From: Planctomycetota bacterium
GTDB lineage: Bacteria; Planctomycetota; UBA1135; GCA-002748355
NCBI GenBank assembly: GCA_020638795.1
Contig: JACKHW010000002.1
Span: forward strand, 124,001 to 188,000
Direction of reading: 5' to 3'
DNA: 64,000 nt
The notes below the pieces were generated by a model, which saw only the letters and a program-made list of their open reading frames with translations, had not been told where the DNA came from and ran no database searches. Shown in pieces: positions 17,262 to 28,244 of this stretch. How positions within the stretch are numbered: the first letter of the stretch is position 1; each line of letters opens with the position of its first letter. Position numbers and translations under genes: made by a program.

Positions 17262-18597
17262 GCCTGTTCCAACACGCACATCCGATCGCGACGAGGTGCT
17301 GTTCGTGTTCCCGACCGTGTGGGACCACCGTCAGCTCGACCGCTGCCGTGAGGCGTGGGCCGGCGACTATACGATCCTGTTCGATGGTCCGGCAGATCAC
17401 GACTGCGATTGGGACTTCGACGTCGTTCGGTATCTCGATGTGGCCACAGCCGAATTCGGCAAAGGCAAAGGCAATGGCAATCGTCAGATCGCGGGCGTCA
17501 CGAGTTCGAGCGACTACCCCGGAGCGACCGTCGCCGCTGCTCTGGCCACGCGCCTCGGTCTCTCGGGCTCGAGGCCCGAAGCGATCCTGCGCTGCTCGCA
17601 CAAGTTCTACTCGCGGATCGTGCAACGCGACGCCGTGCCGGAAGCGACGCCGCCGTTCTGGCTGATCGATCCTCGGTTCCCTGATGGAGGCATCGCCGCT
17701 CGCGGCGAAGCGATCGAGTTCCCGTGCTACATCAAACCGGTCAAGGGCGCGTTCTCGGTCATGGCGCGCGCGCTCGCGACGGGTGACGAGCTGCGCGAGT
17801 TCTTGGCGCGTCCGGCCGTGCAGGAGTTCTCACGCGAGTACGTCGCGATGTTCAATGCACTCGTCGCCGCGTTGAGCGACTTCGAGATCAACGGCAGTCA
17901 CTTTCTCGCCGAAGGCTTCCTGCGCGGGCAGCAGGTGACGGTCGAAGGCTACGTCTTCGAAGGTGAAGTGCACACGCTCGGCGTGGTCGACTCGATCTTG
18001 CACCCCGGGATTCCGAGCTTCGCGCGCTTCGACTACCCGTCGGTGTTGCCGGAAGTAACGCAAGCGCGCATGAGGGACCTTGCCGCTCGCGTCATCGCGC
18101 GGCTCGGGCTGCAGAACACGATGTTCAACATCGAAATGATCCACGAGCCCGCCGGCGACACGGTGCACATCATCGAGATCAATCCACGGCTGTGCGGTCA
18201 GTTCGCGGACCTCTACCGCAAAGTCGACGGCACGAGTGGCTACGAGATCGCGCTGGCGCTCGCGACCGGTCGTCGCCCCGACGTGCAACGCGGACAAGGC
18301 CGCTTCCCGTGGGCCACGAGCTTCCCGCTTCGCGTGTTCGAGCCGTGCGAAGTCGTCGCCGCCCCCGATGCCGAGCGAATCGCCGAAGTCGAAGCGCGCC
18401 ATCCGGGCGTGCTGGTCTGGTCCGAGTGCGAGGTCGGCCAACGCCTCGACGACTTCGAGCGCTTCGAAGACGGCTACAGCGCGCGTTACGCGATCGTCAA
18501 TCTCGGTGCCGACTCGCGTGGGGCGTTGCTGGACCTGCGAGCCGAAGTCGAGAGCGAGCTCGGCTTCGCGTTTCGCAGCATCGCGACGCACCCATGA
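17260..18597 (+). CDS. ATP-grasp domain protein (carboxylate-amine ligase type)
   Basis: A 445-residue cytoplasmic protein. The N-terminal part begins with VLFVFPTVWDHRQ, a Rossmann-like pre-ATP-grasp strand. The ATP-grasp core follows: FPCYIKPVKGAFSV (Lys for ATP), AEGFLRGQQVTVEGYVFEGE, and IIEINPRLCGQFADLY, where Glu-x-Asn are the Mg2+ ligands. This arrangement resembles biotin-carboxylase/carbamoyl-phosphate-like ATP-grasp ligases that couple a carboxylate to an amine through an acyl phosphate. The substrate is unknown and there are no peptide-biosynthesis neighbours. The ATG at 17260 shares bases with the start of the divergent hydrolase. A GTG at the VLFVFP segment is a possible alternative start that would leave room for promoters. 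Confidence 0.82.
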   Translation: MPVPTRTSDRDEVLFVFPTVWDHRQLDRCREAWAGDYTILFDGPADHDCDWDFDVVRYLDVATAEFGKGKGNGNRQIAGVTSSSDYPGATVAAALATRLGLSGSRPEAILRCSHKFYSRIVQRDAVPEATPPFWLIDPRFPDGGIAARGEAIEFPCYIKPVKGAFSVMARALATGDELREFLARPAVQEFSREYVAMFNALVAALSDFEINGSHFLAEGFLRGQQVTVEGYVFEGEVHTLGVVDSILHPGIPSFARFDYPSVLPEVTQARMRDLAARVIARLGLQNTMFNIEMIHEPAGDTVHIIEINPRLCGQFADLYRKVDGTSGYEIALALATGRRPDVQRGQGRFPWATSFPLRVFEPCEVVAAPDAERIAEVEARHPGVLVWSECEVGQRLDDFERFEDGYSARYAIVNLGADSRGALLDLRAEVESELGFAFRSIATHP

Positions 18598-18603
18598 CGA
18601 CGT

Positions 18604-21600
18604 TCACTTGTTCGGGATCTCGATTCGTGACAGGAGGTCCACGCGCAGCGGGCCTTCCAATGTCCATGTCGTGATTGCCACGTGTGGACCGCGCGACAAC
18701 GGCATCCTCGAGTAAGCGCGGTCGTGCGATGGCGTCGCGAGCACGACTCGGACTCCTCTTCGCGTCTTCACGTCGATGACGACGAGGTCGTCGCCGTCCA
18801 GCATGGCCACGCGCTTCCCGTTCCAAGCGCTCGCGTCGGGGTCACAAGACACGCCAGAGGCCAAGACTTCGAGCGATCGGCCACGGACGATCCACGTCGT
18901 GCGTCGGGCGCCGTTCTCCATGAACAGCAACGGAGGATCATCGAGTCCGCCTTCCAGCAGCCTGACGTCGCAGTTGACGCTCCCGAGTACGCGACGCTCC
19001 TGACCCACGATCTTCGCGAGGTCCACGATCCGAAGCCACCCACGCATCAGGCTGCGATACAGCGAGCCGATGTCGTGGAGCTGGTCGACATCGTCGTAGG
19101 GCATCGACGTCTCGAACGCGGAGTTCCCCCCGATCGGGACTCTGGTCCGACGGACGTCAGTGTCCATCAGGGAGACGTGACTGTACTCGTCGAAGCCGAC
19201 GCGGCCGGACACCACCTCGGTCGGTCCGTACTCGAGACCGACCGTGAGCCGCCAGCGTTCCGCCTCGGCGACGAGTTCCGAGTCCCAGCCACATTCGATC
19301 GATGGTAGGTCGATGCTCCACCGCGGCTTCTGTATGTCCGCGAGCGATAGGAGGTCGAGCCGGGGTCGTTCACCGATCCGTACGGCAAGGACACTGTCGT
19401 CGTCGACGAACGCCAGCGCTTCGCAGCTGATTTCGATGCGTGATCCGTCGAATCCGGCAACGAGGAACCGCCCTGAACCACGAGAGAGCTGCACCCGCTC
19501 GGCGTTCGGCGATAGGCGAACGCCCCACTCATCGCCGAGCAATTTCATGCTGCGTACGATCGTTGCGTCTGTGTCGACGAGGACGGCTGCGGGAACGGCA
19601 TCCGTGGTCGGACCGGAATAGAGGAGGCGCGCGATCAAGTCGCTACCGCACGCGACCTTCAACACGAAGAGCACACACACGCCGACGATCAGGATTCGCG
19701 TCGCGAGCATCCCGCTCCACAGCGCGGCTCCGAAGCCCGCTGCGAGGAGGGTCGCTGCGCCGTTCGCATTGGCCGCCCAGAGATGTAGCGCCAAGCCGGT
19801 GCGGTCCGAAGGCGAGTAAGCGAGCTGGAGCGCCGCCACGACGACGCCCGACGTGAGAAGAAGCGCGACGATGCGGCGCGCGGAGCGAGGCAGCTGGGCC
19901 GTGAGTACGTTTCCCTCGGTGGGGCGTGCCCGCCAGACCAAGAACCCGCAGCTGACGAGGACCGACACGAGCGCTATCGAACCCTCGACCGTGAGTCCCG
20001 ACGATGGACCGTTGCGCAGGAGCGCCTCGGCCGCGCCGAAGATCCCGGCAAGGCCGAAGCCGGCAACCCAGGGGCGGGTCGATGGCCTACCGGCGGGAAA
20101 TGCCAGAGGTAGCAGAACGAGGAGCACGCCGGCTCCGATGTTCGACTCGATGAAGGCGATGAGCATCAGCATCATCGTGATCGCGACCAGCGAGCACGTC
20201 ACGGCGCGACGGGGGCCAATCAGAGCGCTAGCCGGCGCGAGTTGCGTATCGACTGCATCGAGTCGCGCCTGAGCCTGCTCGAGATCCGCGCTTCGAATGG
20301 CGAATCGATGCACGCGACCGCCACGTTCGACGGCTCGTAGCTCCGGTTCGCCGCGCCGCGGCACGACCCGGAGTTCGACGAAGCTCGAATAGCTCGCTGA
20401 CTGGCTGTATTCCGCCAGGTCGATGAGCGCGTCGACTTGTTCGGTTTCGCAATCTGCTGGCAACCGTATCCAGATGATTCGATCGTCTTCGAGGACCACG
20501 CAATCCCTCGGGTCCGCACGTGACCTCAACGCGAGTAGCGCGCCTGCCGCCTTCACGACCTCGATCCGCGACTCGACGCCGAGAGCATCTGCTGCAGCCC
20601 GCAAGTCTGCAATGCGACGCGCGAGGCTCGGGTGCGTCGCGGACTGCTCGGTTTCGACGGACAATCGACGCGGCACGAAGCCCTTTTCGTGCAGCTTGAC
20701 GAGCCCACGAATCAGCCCATCGACGTCACCACAGAGCTCGACGGAACGTCGATCGCTGTCACTCTCGTGCTCTTTCGCGCCGCGCCCGCGCCATACCAGG
20801 AATACGATCACCAAGAAGAGCCAAAGAACGGACGCGACGCCGACTCCATGCGCGAACAGTGACGCGAACGGGACGAGCAGGCAGGCGACCACGATGATTG
20901 CCGAATCGGCGCGTTCGAGCTTCTCGTGGCGGCCACCTTCGTATTCTTCGAGGTGCGCGAGTTCGTGTCCGAGCGTTCCGCGAAGCTCGTCCCGATCGAG
21001 TTCGTCGAGACACCCGCGCGTGAACAAGACGAGAGGGCGTCTGCCCGGAAGTGCGAATGCGTTCACGAACCCGTGCTCGGGACCGAAGACGAGAAGCTTC
21101 GTCTGCGGCACCCGAGATCGGGTACGGATCGTTTCGAGTTCCTCGCGAAGATCTGCATCCTCCAGTGGTTTCGCGCGAAGCCACCAGCAGACCCACACTC
21201 TGTGCATACGCTGCCACGCGAGGAGCACGACCACGGCGCCGACCGCGCAAGGCAGGCGCCAGGGTGCGTGCACTGCCGCGATCGCGTAGGGCGCGAACAG
21301 GATCGCGAGCCAGAACCCCGTCAACGCGATCGTGAGCCTCGCCCACTCGGCAATCTCACGCGAAAGTCTCGGGCGCTGTGGCTTCAGGCGTGCGCGCAGA
21401 CCGTTTGCACCGATCAGTAAGCCCAACTGGCCGGCGAAGGTCGCGGCGAGCATGACGCCGAGGACTCCGCCGACCCCGATGCGTGAAACTTCACCTGTCC
21501 ACAGAGGCACAGCTGCGATCGCCAGCACGAGCACGGTCAGCCACATGGTGGTGCGTTGCCGGTATGCGTGCACTCGCTCGAAGAGCAGTGCGTCCTCACC

Positions 21601-21690
21601 ACGTCGGCCGATTCGATATCCAAGGAGCCACGCCGAGATCATCATCGCGACGAAGACGGTCCCGAGGGCGGTGATGACTCTGAGCAGCAC
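18604..21690 (-). CDS. Large membrane protein with an M48-type zinc peptidase domain
   Basis: A 1028-residue protein. The N-terminal 170 residues hold about four membrane helices. They are followed by an M48 peptidase domain with HExxH (GHELAHLEE, His242) and the upstream MF/VNAF-type strand GFVNAFALPGRRPLVLFT typical of HtpX/Ste24 relatives. Several more helices follow near residues 470-640. The C-terminal 400 residues look like a soluble beta-rich domain (EYSHVSLMDTDVRR, RTTWIVRGRSLEVLA), perhaps a propeller on the outside. The GTG at 21690 is chosen because it opens the first helix, 11 bases after the DUF389 stop; an ATG at 21645 is the alternative. Family members act on misfolded or lipidated membrane proteins. 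Confidence 0.75.
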   Translation of the reverse strand: MLLRVITALGTVFVAMMISAWLLGYRIGRRGEDALLFERVHAYRQRTTMWLTVLVLAIAAVPLWTGEVSRIGVGGVLGVMLAATFAGQLGLLIGANGLRARLKPQRPRLSREIAEWARLTIALTGFWLAILFAPYAIAAVHAPWRLPCAVGAVVVLLAWQRMHRVWVCWWLRAKPLEDADLREELETIRTRSRVPQTKLLVFGPEHGFVNAFALPGRRPLVLFTRGCLDELDRDELRGTLGHELAHLEEYEGGRHEKLERADSAIIVVACLLVPFASLFAHGVGVASVLWLFLVIVFLVWRGRGAKEHESDSDRRSVELCGDVDGLIRGLVKLHEKGFVPRRLSVETEQSATHPSLARRIADLRAAADALGVESRIEVVKAAGALLALRSRADPRDCVVLEDDRIIWIRLPADCETEQVDALIDLAEYSQSASYSSFVELRVVPRRGEPELRAVERGGRVHRFAIRSADLEQAQARLDAVDTQLAPASALIGPRRAVTCSLVAITMMLMLIAFIESNIGAGVLLVLLPLAFPAGRPSTRPWVAGFGLAGIFGAAEALLRNGPSSGLTVEGSIALVSVLVSCGFLVWRARPTEGNVLTAQLPRSARRIVALLLTSGVVVAALQLAYSPSDRTGLALHLWAANANGAATLLAAGFGAALWSGMLATRILIVGVCVLFVLKVACGSDLIARLLYSGPTTDAVPAAVLVDTDATIVRSMKLLGDEWGVRLSPNAERVQLSRGSGRFLVAGFDGSRIEISCEALAFVDDDSVLAVRIGERPRLDLLSLADIQKPRWSIDLPSIECGWDSELVAEAERWRLTVGLEYGPTEVVSGRVGFDEYSHVSLMDTDVRRTRVPIGGNSAFETSMPYDDVDQLHDIGSLYRSLMRGWLRIVDLAKIVGQERRVLGSVNCDVRLLEGGLDDPPLLFMENGARRTTWIVRGRSLEVLASGVSCDPDASAWNGKRVAMLDGDDLVVIDVKTRRGVRVVLATPSHDRAYSRMPLSRGPHVAITTWTLEGPLRVDLLSRIEIPNK

Positions 21691-21701
21691 GAACCGGCAG
21701 T

Positions 21702-22700
21702 CTACCGCGCCCGTAGCACGAGTAAGGCCGTGAACACCGCGAGCAGTGCGAACAAGAAGCTCAAGGCCCACACGGTGGCGCGCTTGGTTCGCTTCTTGTC
21801 CCACCACGTGCGGGGATAGATGCCCTGGATGCGAAACGTCGTGACCGCTGCCAGGATCACGCCGACGATGTTCGTCGCGACCAGCAGGCCTGCGTTGACC
21901 GCGGCGTCGTTGCCCTGCACTGCCAGCATCGTCGCCACGACGGTTGGCGGAAGAAGCGCGACTGCGACCATGACGCCGACGAGACTCGAAGAGACGCCGG
22001 TCGTGTAGGCGAGCGCCCCGGCGACACCGGAGGCGAGCGCGAGGATGACGTCGCTCCAGTGCGGAACGACGCGAGCATGGATCTCTCCGGGGACTTCCGG
22101 ATCGATCGGCGGCAGGAAGAGCGCGATCAGAGCCGCCGATGTGACGGCTGTCGCGAGACCGATCATGCTCGTGCGCAGCGCTCGTCGCGCGAGTTCGCCG
22201 TCGCCGAGGTTGGTTGCGAGGGCGAGCGCTACGTTGGGACCCATCAGCGGTGCGATCACCATCGCGCCGATGACCGTCGCGGGGCTGTTCCGCAGCAGCC
22301 CGATGGCCGCGACGATCGTCGAAAGGATCACGGTCACGACGTAGATCGCGTCGAACTCGGCCCCCTTGTAGATCTCCGTGCTGAGTTCGTCGCGGCTGAT
22401 GCGTTTGGGGAGCCGCGTGCCGGCGTCGTTCTTGGTTTCTTCCGGCTTCGGGAGCCGCGGGAGGATGGCCTTGACGTCGAGCACCGCGACTTGGATCGCG
22501 GCGTCCTCGTGCAGCGCGAGGAACGACTCGAGATCGTTCATCAGGGGTTCGACGCGACCGCTCTCGAGCAGGGCGCGCACCTCGCAGCTCTCGGCATCGC
22601 ACTGCGTCCACGAAGAGACCGGGTCGCAGGCGCGCACGAGTTGCACGAGATGTTCACGATACGCGACGGGGCCGAGGATCTCGATACGCCGAAGGGCCAT
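21702..22700 (-). CDS. DUF389-family membrane protein
   Basis: A 332-residue protein from ATG 22700 (MALRRIEILGPVAY). The first 110 residues form a soluble ferredoxin-like domain. A run of membrane helices follows, with the DUF389 signature IGLLRNSPATVIGAMVIAPLMGPNVALALA, and then ALLPPTVVATMLAVQ and TNIVGVILAAVTTFRI. DUF389 proteins (TIGR00341-like) are widespread and of uncertain function, possibly transport. It is 11 bases upstream of the M48 membrane peptidase, so the two are co-transcribed. The open frame beyond 22700 is Arg/Cys-rich and not a likely N-terminus. The gene is divergent from the respiratory operon. Confidence 0.85.
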   Translation of the reverse strand: MALRRIEILGPVAYREHLVQLVRACDPVSSWTQCDAESCEVRALLESGRVEPLMNDLESFLALHEDAAIQVAVLDVKAILPRLPKPEETKNDAGTRLPKRISRDELSTEIYKGAEFDAIYVVTVILSTIVAAIGLLRNSPATVIGAMVIAPLMGPNVALALATNLGDGELARRALRTSMIGLATAVTSAALIALFLPPIDPEVPGEIHARVVPHWSDVILALASGVAGALAYTTGVSSSLVGVMVAVALLPPTVVATMLAVQGNDAAVNAGLLVATNIVGVILAAVTTFRIQGIYPRTWWDKKRTKRATVWALSFLFALLAVFTALLVLRAR

Positions 22701-23078
22701 GGGGCGATCTGAGCGAGGTTGCTCGTGGGGCGCGAGTGGACTCGCTCGGTTGCGACATCGTGTCGCGTTTTGCAAGCAAGGCTTGCCCGCATGGAGCCGC
22801 ACGAATTCGGCGATCGAGCCCGCGACGCAGCCGCGCAGTCGCCTTTGTGCGGTGTCGCAGCGACAACGGGACACGTTGATCCATTGCGGGTCGCTTCTAA
22901 AAACCTCCGAAAACTTTTTTCACGCTTCGGTCCACTCGGCCATCTTCTGAGCGCCATCTCGTGACGGCGTCCGTGAGTGTCGAGTGATTCTCGTCATGTC
23001 GGTGCACCGTCGCTCGCATGCGAGCACGAGCTTTCCACCGTAACCGGTTTCGCGCGAACCCCCTTCAGGCGCTCCGCA
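22701..23078. promoter_or_regulatory. 378-base divergent region upstream of the respiratory operon
   Basis: No gene is recognisable between the DUF389 start and actA. The region must hold the promoters of both transcripts. It contains an AT-rich stretch near 22898-22921 with A4 and T6 tracts, which stands out in this GC-rich DNA. It also has a perfect palindrome TGTCGC-A-GCGACA at 22853-22865, and a GCGAC/GTCGC pair 11 bases apart at 22822-22842. The GCGAC-type half-site is close to the RegA/PrrA consensus GCGNC-Nx-GNCGC, and regA is encoded at the end of the operon. The sites are candidates only. Confidence 0.4.
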
Positions 23079-23729
23079 ATGAGTCGATTCCTGTTCCCGA
23101 AGTGGACGAACAAGATCAAGAATCTTCTCCTACCCCTGGTGGTGGGAGGCGCGGTCTACATGGTCGTCCTGGTGTGGCTCGGAGCGTCGCCGAAGACGCT
23201 CGTCGCCGGCTACTCGCCGGTGCAGCCCGTTCCGTTCAGTCACGCCATGCACGCGGGTGAGTTGGGGCTCGATTGCCGCTACTGCCACACCACGGTCGAG
23301 ACCGCGGCCTACGCCGCGATTCCTCCGACCGCGACATGTATGAACTGCCACGAGAAGGGCATCAAGACGACGAGCCCCAAGCTCGCGAAGTTGCGCGAAG
23401 CGTTCGCGACCGAGCAGCCGATGCGCTGGGAGAAGATCCACGACCTGCCCGACTACGCCTACTTCAATCACGCATCGCACGTGACGCGCGGTGTTGGTTG
23501 CAAGTCGTGCCACGGTCGCATCGATCAGATGGAGCGCGTCTATCAGCAGGAGCCGCTGTCGATGGCGTGGTGCCTCGATTGCCACCGCGCGCCCGAGAAG
23601 CATCTGCGCCCGCTCGACCAGATCACCAACATGGCCTGGGCCCCCGAGAACCAGCTGGAGCTCGGCCTGCAGCTCAAGAACGAATACGGCATCAAGACCT
23701 CGACGGACTGCTCGACATGTCACCGATGA
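23079..23729 (+). CDS. actA: Alternative complex III subunit ActA, pentaheme cytochrome c
   Basis: A 216-residue membrane-anchored multiheme cytochrome that starts the ACIII operon. An N-terminal helix (LLLPLVVGGAVYMVVLVWLG) anchors it. Five CxxCH heme sites follow: CRYCH, CMNCH, CKSCH, CLDCH and CSTCH. That is the count expected for ActA of quinol:cytochrome c oxidoreductase (ACIII), which passes electrons from quinol oxidation towards cytochrome c. The ATG at 23079 gives a compact N-terminus; the upstream in-frame codons are not needed. The gene overlaps actB by four bases (ATGA). Confidence 0.94.
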   Translation: MSRFLFPKWTNKIKNLLLPLVVGGAVYMVVLVWLGASPKTLVAGYSPVQPVPFSHAMHAGELGLDCRYCHTTVETAAYAAIPPTATCMNCHEKGIKTTSPKLAKLREAFATEQPMRWEKIHDLPDYAYFNHASHVTRGVGCKSCHGRIDQMERVYQQEPLSMAWCLDCHRAPEKHLRPLDQITNMAWAPENQLELGLQLKNEYGIKTSTDCSTCHR

Positions 23730-26700
23730 GCCCCAACGCGCAGGAAAGCGCGTCTCTCAAGGCTTCGGCGCGCGCCGGAGCGAGTTCGGCCGAGTGGCGG
23801 AGTCTCTCGGATCTCGAGAACACGCCCGAGTTCCAGGAGTTGCTCGCGCGCGAGTTCCCGGACCAGGATCCGCAGAGCGTGCCCGAGGTCGATCGACGTC
23901 GCTTCTTGCAGCTGATGGGTGCGAGTGCAGCACTCGCGACGTTGTCGTCGTGCCGCTGGGAAGCCGAGCAGATCCTGCCGTTCAATCAGCGCCCGCAGGG
24001 GATGACTCCGGGCGTCGCGAAGCACTTCGCCACGTGCGTCGAGTTCGGTGGGGTCGCGCAGCCCCTGCTGCTGCGCAACTACGACGGTCGCCCGATCAAG
24101 GTCGAGGGCAACCCCGAGCACCCCGCGTCGCTCGGTGCGAGCACGATGCACGCGCAAGCGTTGACGCTCGAATGGGCCGATCCCGACCGCAGTAAGGTCA
24201 TCGCCAACAAGAAGGGTGGCACGCAGGACGAGTCCAATCTCGAAGCGTTCCAAGAGTTCGTCGACGAGCACTTCGGCGCGTTGCGTGACGGTGGTGCAGG
24301 TGTCGCGGTGCTCGGCGCGCCGACGTCGTCGCCGACGATGCTCGATCTCGCGCGCCGGTTCCGTGATGTCTTTCCGGACAACGCGGGTTGGTTCACCTAC
24401 GAGCCGCTCAATCGCGACACCGAGATCGAGGGTGCGGCGATCGCGTTCGGCAAGCCCCTGCGCACGCACTACAAGTTGGGCGAAGCGGACGTCCAGCTCT
24501 GGCTCGATGCGGACCTGCTCGGTTCGCATCCGAACAGCCTGCGTTACTCGCGCGACTGGGCGAGCCGCCGCGTCGCGGAAGTCGCGATCCAGGATGGCGA
24601 GCCGATGATGACGCGTGTCTACGCGGTCGAGAGCACGCCGTCGGTGAGCGGTTCGGTCGCGGATCACCGGTTGCCGCTGCGAAGCGATCGGATCCACGGC
24701 CTCCTGCTCGAGATCGAGCGCGCGCTCGATGGCACGGTGCTCGCCTCGAGGCCCGCATGGCTCGACGAAGAGCCGACCAAGAAGTTCATCGCCGCGGTGG
24801 TCGAGGACTTGCGCCGGGCAGGCCCCAAGGTGCTCATTGCCGTCGGTCCGCGTCAGCCTGCGGTCGTGCATGCGATCGCGCATCGCATCAATCAAAAGAA
24901 GGGCGCGATCGGCAAGACGGTCGTCATGACCGAAGAGCCCGTCGCCGCGAAGCAGACCGAAGGCCTCGCGGCCCTCGTGCGTGCGATGAATGCCGGCACG
25001 GTCAAGACGCTCGTCCTGCTGGGCGGCAACCCGGTGTTCGATGCGCCCGCCGATCTCGGCTTCGAGGCCGCTCTCGCGAAGGTGCCCGTGTCGGTCCATG
25101 TCGGGCTCTATCGCAACGAGACCGCCCGTCAGTGCACCTGGCACGTCAATGAAGCGCACCCCCTCGAGAGCTGGGGCGACTCGCGTAGTTGGGACGGGAC
25201 CGTCACGCTCCAGCAGCCGCAGATCCTGCCGCTGCACAAGGGGCTGTCGCAGATCGAAGTCCTCGCGAAGATCAACGGCGACGAGAAGACCGCGGGAATT
25301 GATCTCGTCCAACGCACGCTCAAGAAGCTCCCGAACGCCGGTGGCAACTTCGATGCATGGTTCGCTCGCTGTCTGCACGACGGTTTCGTGACAGGCTCTG
25401 CCTTCACGCCCGCGAACGTCACGCTCCAGACCTTCGATGCACCGGCACCGACCTCGGCCGCCGACCCGCTGGCAAACGGCTCGATCGAGGTTGTGTTCAA
25501 GGATGGCACGATCGGTGACGGTCGCTTCGCCAACAACGGCTGGCTCGTCGAGACGCCGGATCCGATGTCGAAGGTCACGTGGGACAACGCGGCCTACGTG
25601 AGTGTCGAGACGGCAGAGAAGCTCGGCCTCGCCGACAACACGCTGCTCGAGATCACGATCGGCGGTGCGAAGGTCGAAGTGCCGACGTTCATCCTGCCGG
25701 GTCAAGCGAAGGGTTCGATCGCGATCGCGGTCGGTTGGGGTCGCACGTGCGCCGGTCGAATCGGTGGCGACGTCGCCGGTGAGATCGCGCCGATCGGGCG
25801 CAACGTCTACCCGCTCCGCACCCAGTCGACGATGGGGAGTGCGTCCAACGCTTCGGTTCGCGCGACGGGCAAGAAATACGAACTTGCCTCGACACAGGAC
25901 CACTTCGTGATGGACCGGATCGGCATGGAGGAGCGCGAAGCGCGCATCGACGTGCTGATCCGCAAGGACACGTTCGACAACTGGAAAGACCACCCCGACC
26001 ACGTCAAGCACGCGGTGCACCATCCGCCGCTCGAGTCGCTCTGGCACGAGGTCGCGTACGACGGTCACAAGTGGGGTATGTCGATCGACCTCTCGCGCTG
26101 CACCGGGTGCAATGCGTGCGTCGTCGGCTGCACGTCGGAGAACAACATTCCGGTCGTCGGCAAGGAGCAGGTCCTGCGCGGTCGCGAGATGCACTGGATT
26201 CGCGTCGACCGCTACTTCGGTGGCGATCCCGAGAATCCCGAACTCGCACACCAGCCGCTCACGTGCCACCACTGCGAGAACGCTCCATGCGAGCAGGTCT
26301 GCCCGGTTGCTGCGACGTCGCACAACTCCGAAGGCCTCAACGACATGGTCTACAACCGTTGCATCGGCACGCGCTACTGCGGGAACAACTGCCCTTACAA
26401 GGTGCGACGCTTCAACTACTTCTCGAACGTCGAGCACTTCAAGGAGCCGGGCGGCGATCTCTACAAGTTGATCATGAACCCCGAAGTCACGGTGCGGACA
26501 CGCGGCGTGATGGAGAAGTGCACGTTCTGCGTGCAACGAATCTCCGAGGTGCGCAAGGAAGCCAAGCGCGAAAACCGTGCGATCGGCGCGAGCGAGATCA
26601 AGACAGCATGCCAGCAGGCCTGCCCGACCGAGGCGATCGTCTTCGGCGACCTCGCCAACGGCGACGCCGAAGTGGCGAAGCGCGAAGCGCTCGGGCGATC

Positions 26701-26841
26701 CTACAAGGTCCTCGACGAGCTCAACATCAAGCCGCGCACGCACTACCTCGCGAAGATCACCAACCCGAACTCGGCCCTCCACATCGCGAAGACCGCACAC
26801 GGTGACGATGGCCACGGCAACGCTCAGAAGAAGGGGCACTG

Positions 26842-26842
<1 letters not shown>
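23726..26842 (+). CDS. actB: Alternative complex III subunit ActB (molybdopterin-oxidoreductase-like domain plus Fe-S domain)
   Basis: A 1038-residue protein. The N-terminus has a twin-arginine-type signal (DRRRFLQLMGASAALATLSSC) with a possible lipobox. Residues about 90-720 resemble a molybdopterin oxidoreductase chain, which in ACIII lacks the cofactor. The C-terminal part is a polyferredoxin domain with CTGCNACVVGC, CHHCENAPCEQVCP, CIGTRYCGNNCP and CTFCVQRI plus ACQQACP, enough cysteines for three [4Fe-4S] clusters and one [3Fe-4S] cluster as in ActB. It faces the periplasm and carries electrons within ACIII. The start at 23726 overlaps actA; an ATG at 23717 would add three residues. The stop overlaps the actC start (TGATG). 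Confidence 0.95.
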
Positions 26843-28242
<1,400 letters not shown>

Positions 28243-28244
28243 TG

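Noticed and set aside
21691..22611. An N-terminal extension of the M48 protein of about 300 residues
   Set aside because: It is Arg-rich and lies entirely over the DUF389 gene in another frame; a GTG or ATG just after the DUF389 stop gives a normal membrane N-terminus.
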